DNA of 64,000 bases from Reichenbachiella ulvae (GTDB lineage Bacteria > Bacteroidota > Bacteroidia > Cytophagales > Cyclobacteriaceae): positions 1,488,001 to 1,552,000 of the forward strand of contig NZ_JAOYOD010000001.1 of assembly GCF_025833875.1 (NCBI RefSeq). The letters run 5' to 3'. The position numbers were made by a program, and so were the translations under genes. Shown here piece after piece: positions 8,525 to 16,820 of this stretch. The notes beneath the pieces are model-generated. The model was not told where the DNA came from and did not search any database. It saw only the letters and a list, made by a program, of their open reading frames with translations. How positions within the stretch are numbered: position 1 is the stretch's first letter; each line of letters begins with the position of its first letter.

Positions 8525-9144
8525 TTCTTCTTCTGTTTTCTTTGATTCTTAAAATTGGTCAAGCGCTGGAAACGCTTGGCGATTATTCCTTTTTCCTTGA
8601 TTACAAATTTATTGGATGCTTCATGTAAAAGCATACCCGTGCATAGGCAGTTTCTTCTTTCGTTCCGCTCCAGGATATCATAGTTCGGACAGCTTTGACA
8701 GCCATTCCAAAATTCATCATCTTTTGTCAGTTCGGAGAAGGTAACAGGTCGGTACCCCAGCTCATAATTGATTTTCAAAACCGCCAAACTCGTAGTGATC
8801 CCAAAGATTTTCGCTCCAGGATACTTTTCTTTTGACAGCTTCAGCACCTTCAACTTGATGCGTTTGGCCAAACCAATATTTCTGAAATCAGGATGTACTA
8901 CCAGACCAGAGTTGGCCAGATACTCCTTATTCTGCCAGGTTTCGATATAAACAAAACCTGCCAACTCCCCTTTTTCACCAAGGGCAATGACCGCTTGGCC
9001 ATTGTTGATTTTCTTTTCTATGTATTTCGGGTCCCGCTTGGCAATACCTGTCCCTCTTGCTTTGGCAGCAGACTCGATCAACTCACATATAGCCTGGGCA
9101 TATTCTGCATGCTCAGGGTTTGCATATAGCACATCAACGTTCAT
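8521..9144 (-). CDS. GNAT acetyltransferase at head of arginine operon (ArgA-like)
   Basis: 207-residue GNAT-fold N-acyltransferase. The acyl-CoA motif A region is LVVHPDFRNIGLAKRI (about residues 81-96). By position, first gene of the arginine operon, it is the best candidate for N-acylglutamate synthase, which in Bacteroidota is not the kinase-fused ArgA. A C-terminal cysteine cluster, C149-x2-C152 and C166-x-C168, might bind metal. Translation is coupled to argG (4-base overlap). The acyl donor (acetyl-CoA or succinyl-CoA) is not visible in the sequence. Confidence 0.8.
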   Translation of the reverse strand: MNVDVLYANPEHAEYAQAICELIESAAKARGTGIAKRDPKYIEKKINNGQAVIALGEKGELAGFVYIETWQNKEYLANSGLVVHPDFRNIGLAKRIKLKVLKLSKEKYPGAKIFGITTSLAVLKINYELGYRPVTFSELTKDDEFWNGCQSCPNYDILERNERRNCLCTGMLLHEASNKFVIKEKGIIAKRFQRLTNFKNQRKQKKK

Positions 9145-9476
9145 ATTCGGATGAACTTAGTCGTTAAACAATAAAATTTCTGGTAATTAGATATATGATA
9201 TGCGACCACCACGTAGGCAATCATTATTTAGCAGACCCCAAAGGGCCTTCTGTTCCTCCTTGTTCTAGGAGCAACTGCAACAAAATCGATATGTGAAGCG
9301 AGTGCTTTCATATTTGAGAGGCCAAAGAAAGAATATTTTCATCAAATCACCGCATTCACCCGACTAAATCTTAAGGATACGCAAATAATTTAGACGAAAC
9401 TCAATACAACACCCATATCATGATAAATTTCGCAATCTTAAACAGCAAAAACAATCATTTATTGCGGATCGAATGT
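9145..9476. other. Intergenic leader of the arginine operon
   Basis: 332 bases without a credible gene. No TAnnTTTG -7 box was found on the minus strand. A hairpin is possible at 9252-9275 (GTTCCTCCT, 6-base loop, AGGAGCAAC, one mismatch), with a short CCCAAAGGG palindrome beside it. These could be part of an arginine-responsive leader, but I recognise no known riboswitch or ARG box. Confidence 0.35.
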
Positions 9477-10436
9477 TTAGCCTAGCTGGCTTTCTAACAC
9501 TTGCTTTTCCTTTGAATAATCGATGCATTCAGGCAGACTTTCTATCCTGGATAAGATAGATTGGACAAAACGCTTATGAGCAGCCGAATTCGGATTGAAT
9601 GCTTTGTGATTTAAGGCCGAAAGGACTTGTTTCCATTCCTTCATAAAGACTCTGGCAGGCTCTTCGAAAGCCACTTCCTGAAAGTACTCCCAAATGTATT
9701 GCTCCGCCTGTGCTGATGGGTGAATCATGTCTTCCTTGTAAAAACGATAGTCTCTCAACTCATCCATCATGATTTCATAGGATGGAAAGTAATAAACATC
9801 ATCTCCCTCGAGTTCAGAGCATAATACACGCAAAAGAGACTTACTGAGCTGGTTCTCCTCCATGCCATCTTTGACATGTCTTACCGGGCTAACAGTCAGA
9901 ATGATTTTCAGCGAAGGATTAAGCTGTTTAACCCCTTCTTGAAAAGAAACAAATGCCGTTTTCATCTCTTCCAGAGACAAGAGCCTTTTATTAAATTCAC
10001 CCTGAGGCACTTTATGACAATTGGCCACCACGCCAGCCCCAACCACGAGCTCATAGACATGAGCAGTTCCTAAAGTAACGATCAGCCAATCTGCCTTTTG
10101 AATAAAGGCATTTACCTCCTGATGCTTAGCTCGAAGCAATGTTTCAAGCGAGGACACCGAATCTGCCCTGAGATCAAAATGATAATCATAATGACAAACC
10201 ATACCATCACGCTCAATGAACTTGTCTGGCTCTGGATCACTCTTCTGATCAATGAGTTTGATCAGAGAAACAGGGTTGAAAATGACACCAAATGGATTGA
10301 CCAAAGCATCAAACTTATAGTCTTGCAGGTACCCTCCCATCCTATCGGCAAAGCATGAGCCAATAGACAGGACCTTATGTCCAAGGGCCATTTGATGAAG
10401 GAAGGGTTTTCGTTTGATTTTGGTTTGCAAATCCAT
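9477..10436 (-). CDS. GSCFA domain protein
   Basis: 319 residues from the preferred ATG at 10436 (MDLQTKIKRKPF); a longer reading from a TTG at 10475 would run into the rplI terminator. The motif SIGSCFADRMG gives the GSCFA family its name; VNPFGVIFNP, TLGTAHVYE, LTVSPVRH and the late DMIHPSAQAEQYIWEYF resemble the GDS and DxxH blocks of SGNH hydrolases. So a cytoplasmic esterase/acyl-hydrolase-like activity is plausible but unproven. It stands alone between the arginine operon leader and the ribosomal operon. Confidence 0.85.
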   Translation of the reverse strand: MDLQTKIKRKPFLHQMALGHKVLSIGSCFADRMGGYLQDYKFDALVNPFGVIFNPVSLIKLIDQKSDPEPDKFIERDGMVCHYDYHFDLRADSVSSLETLLRAKHQEVNAFIQKADWLIVTLGTAHVYELVVGAGVVANCHKVPQGEFNKRLLSLEEMKTAFVSFQEGVKQLNPSLKIILTVSPVRHVKDGMEENQLSKSLLRVLCSELEGDDVYYFPSYEIMMDELRDYRFYKEDMIHPSAQAEQYIWEYFQEVAFEEPARVFMKEWKQVLSALNHKAFNPNSAAHKRFVQSILSRIESLPECIDYSKEKQVLESQLG

Positions 10437-10445
10437 ATACAGAAT

Positions 10446-10476
10446 CAAATATAGACACAAAAAAACCCGAGTCAAC
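10446..10476 (-). promoter_or_regulatory. Putative promoter of the GSCFA gene
   Basis: On the minus strand a perfect -7 box TATATTTG (10446-10453) lies 19 bases from GTTG (10473-10476). The -33 element falls in the loop of the rplI terminator, and the start codon at 10436 would follow the transcription start by only a few bases. Confidence 0.4.
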
Positions 10477-10488
10477 AGACCCGGGTTT
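10463..10488 (-). terminator. Terminator of rpsF-rpsR-rplI
   Basis: AAACCCG and CGGGTTT pair, with one A/C mismatch, then GTC with GAC around the loop AACA. On the minus strand the stem is followed by a T-run, 25 bases after the rplI stop. Confidence 0.8.
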
Positions 10489-10512
10489 CATTATCTTGAG
10501 TATTGAGAGTGA

Positions 10513-10956
10513 TTATTCAGCTACTACGCTTAGAGTAACTTCATGCTTCACTTCCTTGTGCAAATCCAAAGTCAATTGGTATTCACCCAAATTCTTGATA
10601 GAAGAACCGAATTCGATTTTCTTTCTATCAACTTCAAAACCTTTAGCAGCTAGAGCATCAGAAACCTGAAGTGCAGTGATGGCACCAAAGATTTTGCCGC
10701 TTTCGCCAGCTTTAGTTCTTACTTCTATTACCATATCACCGATAGAGTTAGCCAAATTCTCAGCATCTTGCTTGATCTTTTCTGCCTTGTGAGCAGCTTG
10801 ACGAACGTTCTCAGCGATTTTTTTCTTGTTAGACTCACTACCAATGATCGCAATTCCTTGTGGAATCAAGTAGTTTCTTCCGTATCCAGGCTTCACAGTT
10901 ACAACATCATTCTTATAACCAAGGCCCTTGATGTCTTCTTTCAATATAACTTCCAT
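10513..10956 (-). CDS. rplI: 50S ribosomal protein L9
   Basis: 147 residues, normal for L9. The N-terminal domain MEVILKEDIKGLGYKNDVV with GYGRNYLIPQGIA is the L9 signature; a long central helix leads to the C-terminal rRNA-binding domain (GKIFGAIT). Last gene of the rpsF-rpsR-rplI operon, 9 bases after rpsR, and followed by a strong terminator. Confidence 0.97.
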   Translation of the reverse strand: MEVILKEDIKGLGYKNDVVTVKPGYGRNYLIPQGIAIIGSESNKKKIAENVRQAAHKAEKIKQDAENLANSIGDMVIEVRTKAGESGKIFGAITALQVSDALAAKGFEVDRKKIEFGSSIKNLGEYQLTLDLHKEVKHEVTLSVVAE

Positions 10957-10965
10957 GTCCTTGTA

Positions 10966-11217
10966 TTATTTTAATGAATCAGTAACGTATGGCAACAAAG
11001 CAATATGTCTCGCTCTTTTAACAGCTTGAGTTACTTTGCGCTGGAACTTCTGGCTTGTACCAGTCAATCTTCTTGGTAAAATTTTACCTTGCTCGTTCAC
11101 GAACTTCAAAAGGAAGTTAGCGTCTTTATAATCGATATACTTGATACCGTTTTTCTTGAACCTACAGTACTTTTTCTTTCTGTCGGTTCTGTTCATTGGT
11201 TCATTTACTAATGTCAT
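10966..11217 (-). CDS. rpsR: 30S ribosomal protein S18
   Basis: 83 residues. [19 protein letters not shown] and the basic [19 protein letters not shown] block are the S18 signature. It binds 16S rRNA next to S6, whose gene precedes it with an ATGA overlap (11214-11217). No ssb or priB gene lies between, unlike in enterobacteria. Confidence 0.97.
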   Translation of the reverse strand: MTLVNEPMNRTDRKKKYCRFKKNGIKYIDYKDANFLLKFVNEQGKILPRRLTGTSQKFQRKVTQAVKRARHIALLPYVTDSLK

Positions 11218-11570
11218 GATGCAGCCTCCTCTTTCTTTTTGTTAAATGCACCGCTTTTTCTCTTCTCGTTGTAAGCCAACGCGTGCTTATCCAAAGCAGT
11301 AGTTAAAAATCTCATGATTTTCTCGTCACGTCTGTACTCAGTTTCAAGAGCATCTACGATAGTTGGCTCACCTTCGAATTCGAACAATTGGTAAAAGCCT
11401 GTAGATTTGTGCTGTATCGGATAAGCTAGCTTTTTCAAGCCCCAGTTCTCTTCGTTAACGATTTTAGCACCGTTATCAGTAAGAACTTTTTTAAACTTTC
11501 CGACAGCATCCTTCATCTGATCATCAGACAAAACGGGAGTTAAAATGAATACCGTCTCGTAATTTTTCAT
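11214..11570 (-). CDS. rpsF: 30S ribosomal protein S6
   Basis: 118 residues from ATG 11570 ([18 protein letters not shown]), which starts exactly where S6 proteins start; a longer open frame to 11633 crosses the promoter. [18 protein letters not shown] is the conserved core. The C-terminus ends in a basic, lysine- and glutamate-rich tail. First gene of the ribosomal operon. Confidence 0.96.
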   Translation of the reverse strand: MKNYETVFILTPVLSDDQMKDAVGKFKKVLTDNGAKIVNEENWGLKKLAYPIQHKSTGFYQLFEFEGEPTIVDALETEYRRDEKIMRFLTTALDKHALAYNEKRKSGAFNKKKEEAAS

Positions 11571-11602
11571 TGTGAAAATATTAAGTTTTAAAAATCGAGG
11601 GG

Positions 11603-11634
11603 CAAAATTAGATATTCCATTTGTTACATCCAAG
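11603..11634 (-). promoter_or_regulatory. Bacteroidota-type promoter of rpsF operon
   Basis: Minus strand: -33 CTTGG (11630-11634 region) and a perfect -7 TAATTTTG (11603-11610), spaced about 20 bases. The predicted start of transcription lies about 28 bases before the rpsF ATG. A second TAATTTTG at 11690-11697 may mark another promoter. Confidence 0.6.
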
Positions 11635-11725
11635 TGTTTTTAGGCTTAGAATTCATCAATTCTCTTGAATGTATTCTCAAATAGAGAAGCAAAATTACCA
11701 TTTTGAGATTGGATCAGACACAAAA

Positions 11726-11751
11726 AAGCCAGTACTTTTCAGCACTGGCTT
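11726..11751 (-). terminator. Terminator after the lipoprotein gene
   Basis: AAGCCAGT (11726-11733) pairs with ACTGGCTT (11744-11751); on the minus strand a run of Ts follows. It lies 23 bases after the stop of the gene ending at 11774. Confidence 0.75.
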
Positions 11752-11773
11752 CATTTATACACCTATTTGAAGA

Positions 11774-12577
11774 TTATTCACAAGTAGCATCCATCAATTG
11801 GGCATCCCAGCAGTGATACAATTCATCTTGAAAGTAAGCATGGCTCTTTACCTGGCCATATCCCGCTTCATGATTCCAATCGACATATATTTCATTAGAG
11901 GCAGAAACATCTGTTATCATGACAGACCTGTCCAAATCGGCATTTAAATCAACCGAGTAACTGACAGAACTTCCCAGATTATCTCCTTCTTTCTCAACAG
12001 TAAAAGTGACATTGGCTTGCTCGCTATCGTCTATTCTAGACCACTCGCTGCTTAACCATGCGCTAGGGTTCTCAGGACTTTCGTAAAGTGTCCAACTACC
12101 TGCACTACCGTCTAGTTGCGAAGCTCCATCGAACCATACAAATTCTTCTATCGTGCTACCCAGAGAGATATATCCTATCCACGAAACATCTGTTCCATCT
12201 ACACTTGCAGTAAGTTTCACTTGATATTCTCCTTTATTCGGAACGTTAAAAGATCTTTCCCAAATCCATAAACCGCTTTCCACATCAAATTGGGCTTGCG
12301 TTCCTACTGTTGCTTTAAATGCAGTGACTGGAACTACCAAATGCTGATATAATATAGAAGAATAGACCGCTACATTCACCGCTGCATATCCCCAATTGGA
12401 TATTACGGCTGCTTGTCGACCCGATTCGGAAGAACTAGAAAAGGAACCAAATTCAGGAGCCATACTTGAAGTTGGTGGTAAAACCGGTTCTGCTCCTTGC
12501 AAATCCCCATCACCTTCTTCACTACATGCACTTAACATAACTAAGGGTATCAATACCCATGCAATTAAACGTTTCAT
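11774..12577 (-). CDS. Hypothetical lipoprotein
   Basis: 267 residues from ATG 12577 (MKRLIAWVLIPLVMLSAC); the lipobox LSAC marks lipidation and export to the outer or periplasmic face. The mature part starts with an acidic linker (SEEGDGDLQ) and is rich in Ser, Trp and beta-forming residues, e.g. VSYSVDLNADLD and IYVDWNHEAGYGQ. I recognise no domain. It stands alone with its own terminator, between surE and the ribosomal operon. A cell-surface or periplasmic beta-sandwich is the most that can be inferred. Confidence 0.75.
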   Translation of the reverse strand: MKRLIAWVLIPLVMLSACSEEGDGDLQGAEPVLPPTSSMAPEFGSFSSSSESGRQAAVISNWGYAAVNVAVYSSILYQHLVVPVTAFKATVGTQAQFDVESGLWIWERSFNVPNKGEYQVKLTASVDGTDVSWIGYISLGSTIEEFVWFDGASQLDGSAGSWTLYESPENPSAWLSSEWSRIDDSEQANVTFTVEKEGDNLGSSVSYSVDLNADLDRSVMITDVSASNEIYVDWNHEAGYGQVKSHAYFQDELYHCWDAQLMDATCE

Positions 12578-12687
12578 AAGACTCAGTTTAAATTTCAAAA
12601 TTTTATTCATACCCATGAGAGTCCAAAGACAGTGCCAAGTCTCTCAATAGTAAACTGAATCTTCAAATGAATTATTTTATTGCCAGG

Positions 12688-13458
12688 CTATATATCCCAT
12701 TGCTCATTGAGTATGGTGATGGCATGGTAGCCAGTCAAATCGAACTGGCAGGGAACTACGGACACATAGTTATCTGAGATAGCCCACTCGTCATTGTCTT
12801 CTCCTTTGTCGTGATTGATAAAATTTCCAACCATCCAATAATAGTTTCTACCGTGTGGATCTCTTCGCTTGTCAAACTCCTCCTCCCATCTGGCATTGGC
12901 TTGTCTACAAATCTTTATTCCCTTCAAAGCTTGCTTCTGCTTAGGAGGAAAATTCACATTCAAAGCTATCCCAGTAGGTAAGCCATGCTCCAATACATTT
13001 TTGGTGATTTTAGTTACATACTCATCCACATGTGAAAAATCCGCATCTGCACTAAAATCACATAAGGAAAAACCAATGGCTGGTCCTCCTTCGATCGCAC
13101 CTTCTATGGCTGCAGACATGGTGCCGGAGTACAGCACACTGATACTGGTATTGGATCCATGATTAATTCCTGAAACCACAAGATCAACCTTTCGATCCTT
13201 GAGCACTTCTCTTTTCGCCAATTTGATACAATCAGCAGGCGTCCCCGAACATTCATAGGCCAGAATGTCTCCAAAAAGATCTGATTTAACCAATCGCAAA
13301 GTATCTCCAACCGTGATGGCATGCCCCATACCAGACTGAGGTTTGTCTGGCGCTACCACTACTACTTCACCCATTTGAGCCATCAGCTCTACCAGCTTTC
13401 TGATTCCATTAGAAGTAATACCATCATCATTAGAGACTAAAATCAAAGGCTTAGACAT
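12688..13458 (-). CDS. surE: 5'/3'-nucleotidase SurE
   Basis: 256-residue metal-dependent phosphatase of nucleoside monophosphates, linked to stationary-phase survival in the family. The signature LVSNDDGITSNGIRKL begins at residue 7, with metal-binding D11 and D12; VSGINHGSN and YSGTMSAAIEG complete the active site. Encoded as a single gene; no clear terminator was seen between it and the lipoprotein gene downstream. Confidence 0.95.
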   Translation of the reverse strand: MSKPLILVSNDDGITSNGIRKLVELMAQMGEVVVVAPDKPQSGMGHAITVGDTLRLVKSDLFGDILAYECSGTPADCIKLAKREVLKDRKVDLVVSGINHGSNTSISVLYSGTMSAAIEGAIEGGPAIGFSLCDFSADADFSHVDEYVTKITKNVLEHGLPTGIALNVNFPPKQKQALKGIKICRQANARWEEEFDKRRDPHGRNYYWMVGNFINHDKGEDNDEWAISDNYVSVVPCQFDLTGYHAITILNEQWDI

Positions 13459-13521
13459 ACGTATTTCTTTTTTGGTTTAAAGCTAAGTCAGGCCTAACTC
13501 ATAGTCCAAGCTTTAAACAAA

Positions 13522-13549
13522 AAACCCTGACAAAATGTTGCCAGGGTTT
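13522..13549 (-). terminator. Terminator after the GIN-domain gene
   Basis: AAACCCTG (13522-13529) pairs with CAGGGTTT (13542-13549), with A/T runs on both sides, 19 bases after the stop of the gene ending at 13568. It would also work in the plus direction. Confidence 0.75.
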
Positions 13550-13567
13550 TCTTTGACTTCTTTTTCG

Positions 13568-14254
13568 TTAGTCTTTCTTCACACTTCCACTGCTGGAAGT
13601 ATCAGCATCTACTTTTTCCGGTGCACCTTTATATACTACCCGGCCACTAGAGCTAGCTTTGGCCATGAGCTCCTCACTTACTGAAACCTCTATTCGGCCT
13701 GATGAGCTCACATCAGCTTTGACCCCTTTAGATTCTAAACCGAAACCTTCGTATCTACCTGATGAGCTTACCTCTATCACCTGAGTATTGGCATTGCCCG
13801 ACAATGAGGCCCTACCACTGCTCGATACATCCACTTTTAATCTATCCACATCCAACTCCATTTCTAATCGACCCGAACTACTCACCTTGATAGCAAGTTC
13901 CTCGGATTTCACCACACCTTTGGTATTCAACCTCGCAGATGAACTCACCTTAACTTCTTCTATTTCTCCGGAATAAGTGACAACAACCGTTACTTCATTG
14001 TTTCTGTAATTACCACTTTCCATATGGATTTTCAAATTGTCTCCGAACACTTCCGTCAACACATTTTCGGTCTCTGTATTAGTAGTCGAAATTTTTGCCT
14101 CATTTTTACTTCCTTTGACCAAAGTGACCTTAATAGATTCGCCTACGCTCACTTCAGTAAATGCATCAAGACTTCTAGTTTCTTCTTCTTGGGCCATTGC
14201 CAGAGTGGAAATGAACATCCCAAGTACCATTATAAAGCTATATTTTGTTTTCAT
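13568..14254 (-). CDS. Secreted GIN-domain (DUF2807) protein
   Basis: 228 residues with a signal peptide ending at LAMAQ. The mature part is a DUF2807 (putative autotransporter head GIN) beta-helix-like domain: seven or so short rungs each carrying SSSGR or SSSAR, for example KVSSSGRLEME and DVSSSGRASLSG. Such rungs stack into a right-handed beta helix in solved family members. The protein ends in SSSGSVKKD. Probably periplasmic or surface exposed; role unknown. Single gene with its own terminator. Confidence 0.85.
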   Translation of the reverse strand: MKTKYSFIMVLGMFISTLAMAQEEETRSLDAFTEVSVGESIKVTLVKGSKNEAKISTTNTETENVLTEVFGDNLKIHMESGNYRNNEVTVVVTYSGEIEEVKVSSSARLNTKGVVKSEELAIKVSSSGRLEMELDVDRLKVDVSSSGRASLSGNANTQVIEVSSSGRYEGFGLESKGVKADVSSSGRIEVSVSEELMAKASSSGRVVYKGAPEKVDADTSSSGSVKKD

Positions 14255-14341
14255 GATTAGTTATTTGTTTTCTATTAGACAGCGGATATATCTAATGGTT
14301 GCACATCCCTTCAAAATATTACACGCTCAAGGATATTTGTT

Positions 14342-14349
14342 TAGCTTTG
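14342..14349 (+). promoter_or_regulatory. Putative -7 box of mtaB
   Basis: A perfect TAGCTTTG lies 20 bases before the mtaB ATG. No good -33 TTG was found at the right distance. Confidence 0.4.
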
Positions 14350-14368
14350 CAGCTTGATTTTTTAGGAA

Positions 14369-15682
14369 ATGAAAAAGGTTGCATTTTATACTCTGGGCTG
14401 CAAGCTCAACTTTTCAGAAACATCTGCTATCAGTCGTCTTTTCGAAGAAGAGGGCTATGAGAAGGTGCAGTTCGAAGAAACACCGGACATCTTTGTGATC
14501 AACACTTGCTCGGTGACTGAAAATGCAGATAAAAAATGTAAGCAAATCGTAAAAAGTGCCAAGAAGATTTCTCCGGAATCTTTCGTGGTGATCATTGGAT
14601 GTTTTGCGCAGCTCAAGCCTAAAGAAATTTCCGAAATTAAAGGAGTCGATGCTGTTTTAGGAGCTGCCGAAAAGTTCAAACTTCTGGAACACCTTAAAGC
14701 TTTCGAAAAGACCAAAGAAACGATCGTTTGTGCTTCTGAGATTTCAAATGCTACCGAATTCAACAATGCTTACTCAAAAGCAGACAGAACCAGGACTTTT
14801 CTCAAAGTTCAGGATGGCTGTAACTATGGTTGTGCTTTTTGCACCATTCCACTGGCCCGTGGCAAAAGCCGCAGCGATGCAATCGAAAACATCATAGCCT
14901 CTGCCAAAGAAATAGCAGCCTCTGGTGTGAAGGAAGTGGTTTTGACTGGAGTCAATATTGGTGATTTTGGTATTCAGGAAGGTAGACGAAAGGAGAAGTT
15001 TCTAGATTTGATAAAAGCGCTAGATGAGATCGAAGGAATCGAAAGATTCAGAATCTCATCCATTGAACCGAACTTATTGAGCAATTCGATCATCGAATTT
15101 GTAGCTCAAAGCAAAAAGTTTGTTCCTCACTTTCATATCCCTCTACAATCAGGAAGCGACAAGATTTTGAAATTGATGAATCGACGATACCTGAGCGGTC
15201 TGTATGTGGAACGCGTAGAAAAAATCAAATCTCTCATGCCTGATGCATGTATAGGTGTAGATGTGATTACCGGTTTTCCTGGAGAGAGTCATGAAGATTT
15301 TCTGGACACTTACAATTTCATCAACGAATTAGATGTGTCCTATCTGCACGTTTTCACCTATTCCGAAAGAGACAATACCCAGGCTATAGAGATGGAAAAC
15401 CCGGTACCATATACCGAAAGACAAGAAAGAAGCAAAATGCTCAGAATCCTTTCTGAAAAGAAAAAACGAGCATTCTATCTGTCACAAGAAGGAACAACAA
15501 TGGAAGCTTTGATGGAAGGTGATATCAAAGATGGATTGATGCATGGCTTCACTGCCAATTATATCAAAGTGGAATTTCCTCATGATGAGGATTTGGTCAA
15601 TCAGTTGTTGCCAGTCAAACTGGAAACAACCACTGAAAACCTGACAATGGCAGTTAAGGAATTAAAAGAGATTAACGCTTAA
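14369..15682 (+). CDS. mtaB: tRNA t6A37 methylthiotransferase MtaB
   Basis: 437-residue radical SAM methylthiotransferase converting t6A37 to ms2t6A37 in tRNAs reading ANN codons. The N-terminal UPF0004 domain has cluster cysteines C11, C47 and C78; the radical SAM cluster is C151-x3-C155-x2-C158 (GCNYGCAFC). A C-terminal TRAM region follows. LGCKLNFSE with Lys separates MtaB from MiaB and RimO. The stop codon abuts the stop of the convergent DUF2911 gene with no base between. Confidence 0.93.
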   Translation: MKKVAFYTLGCKLNFSETSAISRLFEEEGYEKVQFEETPDIFVINTCSVTENADKKCKQIVKSAKKISPESFVVIIGCFAQLKPKEISEIKGVDAVLGAAEKFKLLEHLKAFEKTKETIVCASEISNATEFNNAYSKADRTRTFLKVQDGCNYGCAFCTIPLARGKSRSDAIENIIASAKEIAASGVKEVVLTGVNIGDFGIQEGRRKEKFLDLIKALDEIEGIERFRISSIEPNLLSNSIIEFVAQSKKFVPHFHIPLQSGSDKILKLMNRRYLSGLYVERVEKIKSLMPDACIGVDVITGFPGESHEDFLDTYNFINELDVSYLHVFTYSERDNTQAIEMENPVPYTERQERSKMLRILSEKKKRAFYLSQEGTTMEALMEGDIKDGLMHGFTANYIKVEFPHDEDLVNQLLPVKLETTTENLTMAVKELKEINA

Positions 15683-16267
15683 TTATTTTGATTTGACAGG
15701 AAATTCGAATCTAAGATAATCCCAGGCAAAACTTACGACTCCTTTATCTGAGATTTTGAATACCATTCTTTCTTGAGATTCTTTGGCTTGCATGACTGGT
15801 ACCTTGAACCGAACAACGTCCTGAGTTTCGTCATAGTCATATGCACCCCATACGTCATATTTCTTATTCAGAATAACTGTCCAATCCTCAGTTTCAGACG
15901 GAATGGTATATAAGGCATAATTACCAGCCGGAATAGACGTTCCTGCAACTACGATATCCTTATCAGCAGAAAAAACAGTAGCTTCATTGGCACCTGTTCT
16001 CCAGATCTTATCATATTTCACCAAATCACCCCAAATGGTTCTATCCTTCACCCCTGGCTGACTATAAGTAATATAAACCTGAGTACCATTGATATTTTGA
16101 GTGGCTCGTGCCGGTGGAGAAGGCCTATTGCTGGCTTCCTTTCTATACTGTTCAAAATCCGAAGAATCTGCAGATACATAATTCTGCGAGTATTCCGCCC
16201 TATGACAACCTACTACAAGGACCAGTAAGCCCGCAGCTACTGCCCAACCAATCTTCCCGTTCTTCAT
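15683..16267 (-). CDS. DUF2911 lipoprotein
   Basis: 194 residues from ATG 16267 (a TTG just before it would add one residue). The N-terminal hydrophobic segment ends at VVGCHRAE, a plausible lipobox. The body fits DUF2911, a Bacteroidota-rich family: WGDLVKYDKIWRTGANEAT, then IPAGNYALYTIP and LNKKYDVWGAYDY. Function unknown. Convergent with mtaB, with adjoining stop codons and no terminator. Confidence 0.85.
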   Translation of the reverse strand: MKNGKIGWAVAAGLLVLVVGCHRAEYSQNYVSADSSDFEQYRKEASNRPSPPARATQNINGTQVYITYSQPGVKDRTIWGDLVKYDKIWRTGANEATVFSADKDIVVAGTSIPAGNYALYTIPSETEDWTVILNKKYDVWGAYDYDETQDVVRFKVPVMQAKESQERMVFKISDKGVVSFAWDYLRFEFPVKSK

Positions 16268-16503
16268 CAAATCTATCTTGTGTGTTATATGTTGTGACTA
16301 TTCCAACTTACGAAGATTAAGATAATATGTTTAAACACACAAAGACTTAATAAAATATTGTGAATGAAAGTGACCGTTTTAGCACAACTATGTTCAATAA
16401 CGTTCAAAAAGGGCTTTTTAAGAAATATTTAACCTACTGTATTTCAATATTTTATGTTTTAGGCACAGTTTTAGAGATTGTTTAATATCTAAACAACAAT
16501 AAT

Positions 16504-16767
16504 ATGGGCATCATAGGTATAGAAGTTCCTGAACTCAACGAAGGCCAGGACATTGTAGTGGATATAAAAGTCAATGGAATCGAAAAGCAGTACAAATATA
16601 GGGTAGAACTGTTTTATTGGGATGATTGTCCTTTTCCTACAGATGATAGAGCCGAATGCATCAAACAACTGATCGCCAACTACGACGAAAGCTGGCAATT
16701 GGCACATATCGGTATCCCTAATGACACCTATGTCCCCATTACTTTCAAAAAGAAACGAAACTCTTAA
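16504..16767 (+). CDS. Small conserved-looking hypothetical protein
   Basis: 87 residues, acidic, no signal peptide. Starts MGIIGIEVPELNEGQDIVV and holds FYWDDCPFPTDDRAECIKQL. I do not recognise a family. Support for its being real comes from a clean start, balanced codon use and a strong terminator 18 bases after the stop. Preceded by a 230-base AT-rich spacer in which I see nothing else. Confidence 0.65.
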   Translation: MGIIGIEVPELNEGQDIVVDIKVNGIEKQYKYRVELFYWDDCPFPTDDRAECIKQLIANYDESWQLAHIGIPNDTYVPITFKKKRNS

Positions 16768-16785
16768 TAAAAGTCAATCAAGTCA

Positions 16786-16820
16786 AAGCCCGCTCCCGTT
16801 ACAGCAGCGGGCTTTTTTTA
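16786..16820 (+). terminator. Rho-independent terminator
   Basis: AAGCCCGCT (16786-16794) pairs with AGCGGGCTT (16806-16814), followed by TTTTTT. It serves the small gene ending at 16767 and touches the end of the minus-strand gene at 16818. Confidence 0.85.

Noticed and set aside
13638..14000. Repetitive DNA from SSSGR units read as a tandem repeat or CRISPR
   Set aside because: Units are protein-level rungs of unequal nucleotide sequence within a coding frame; no constant repeat with unique spacers.
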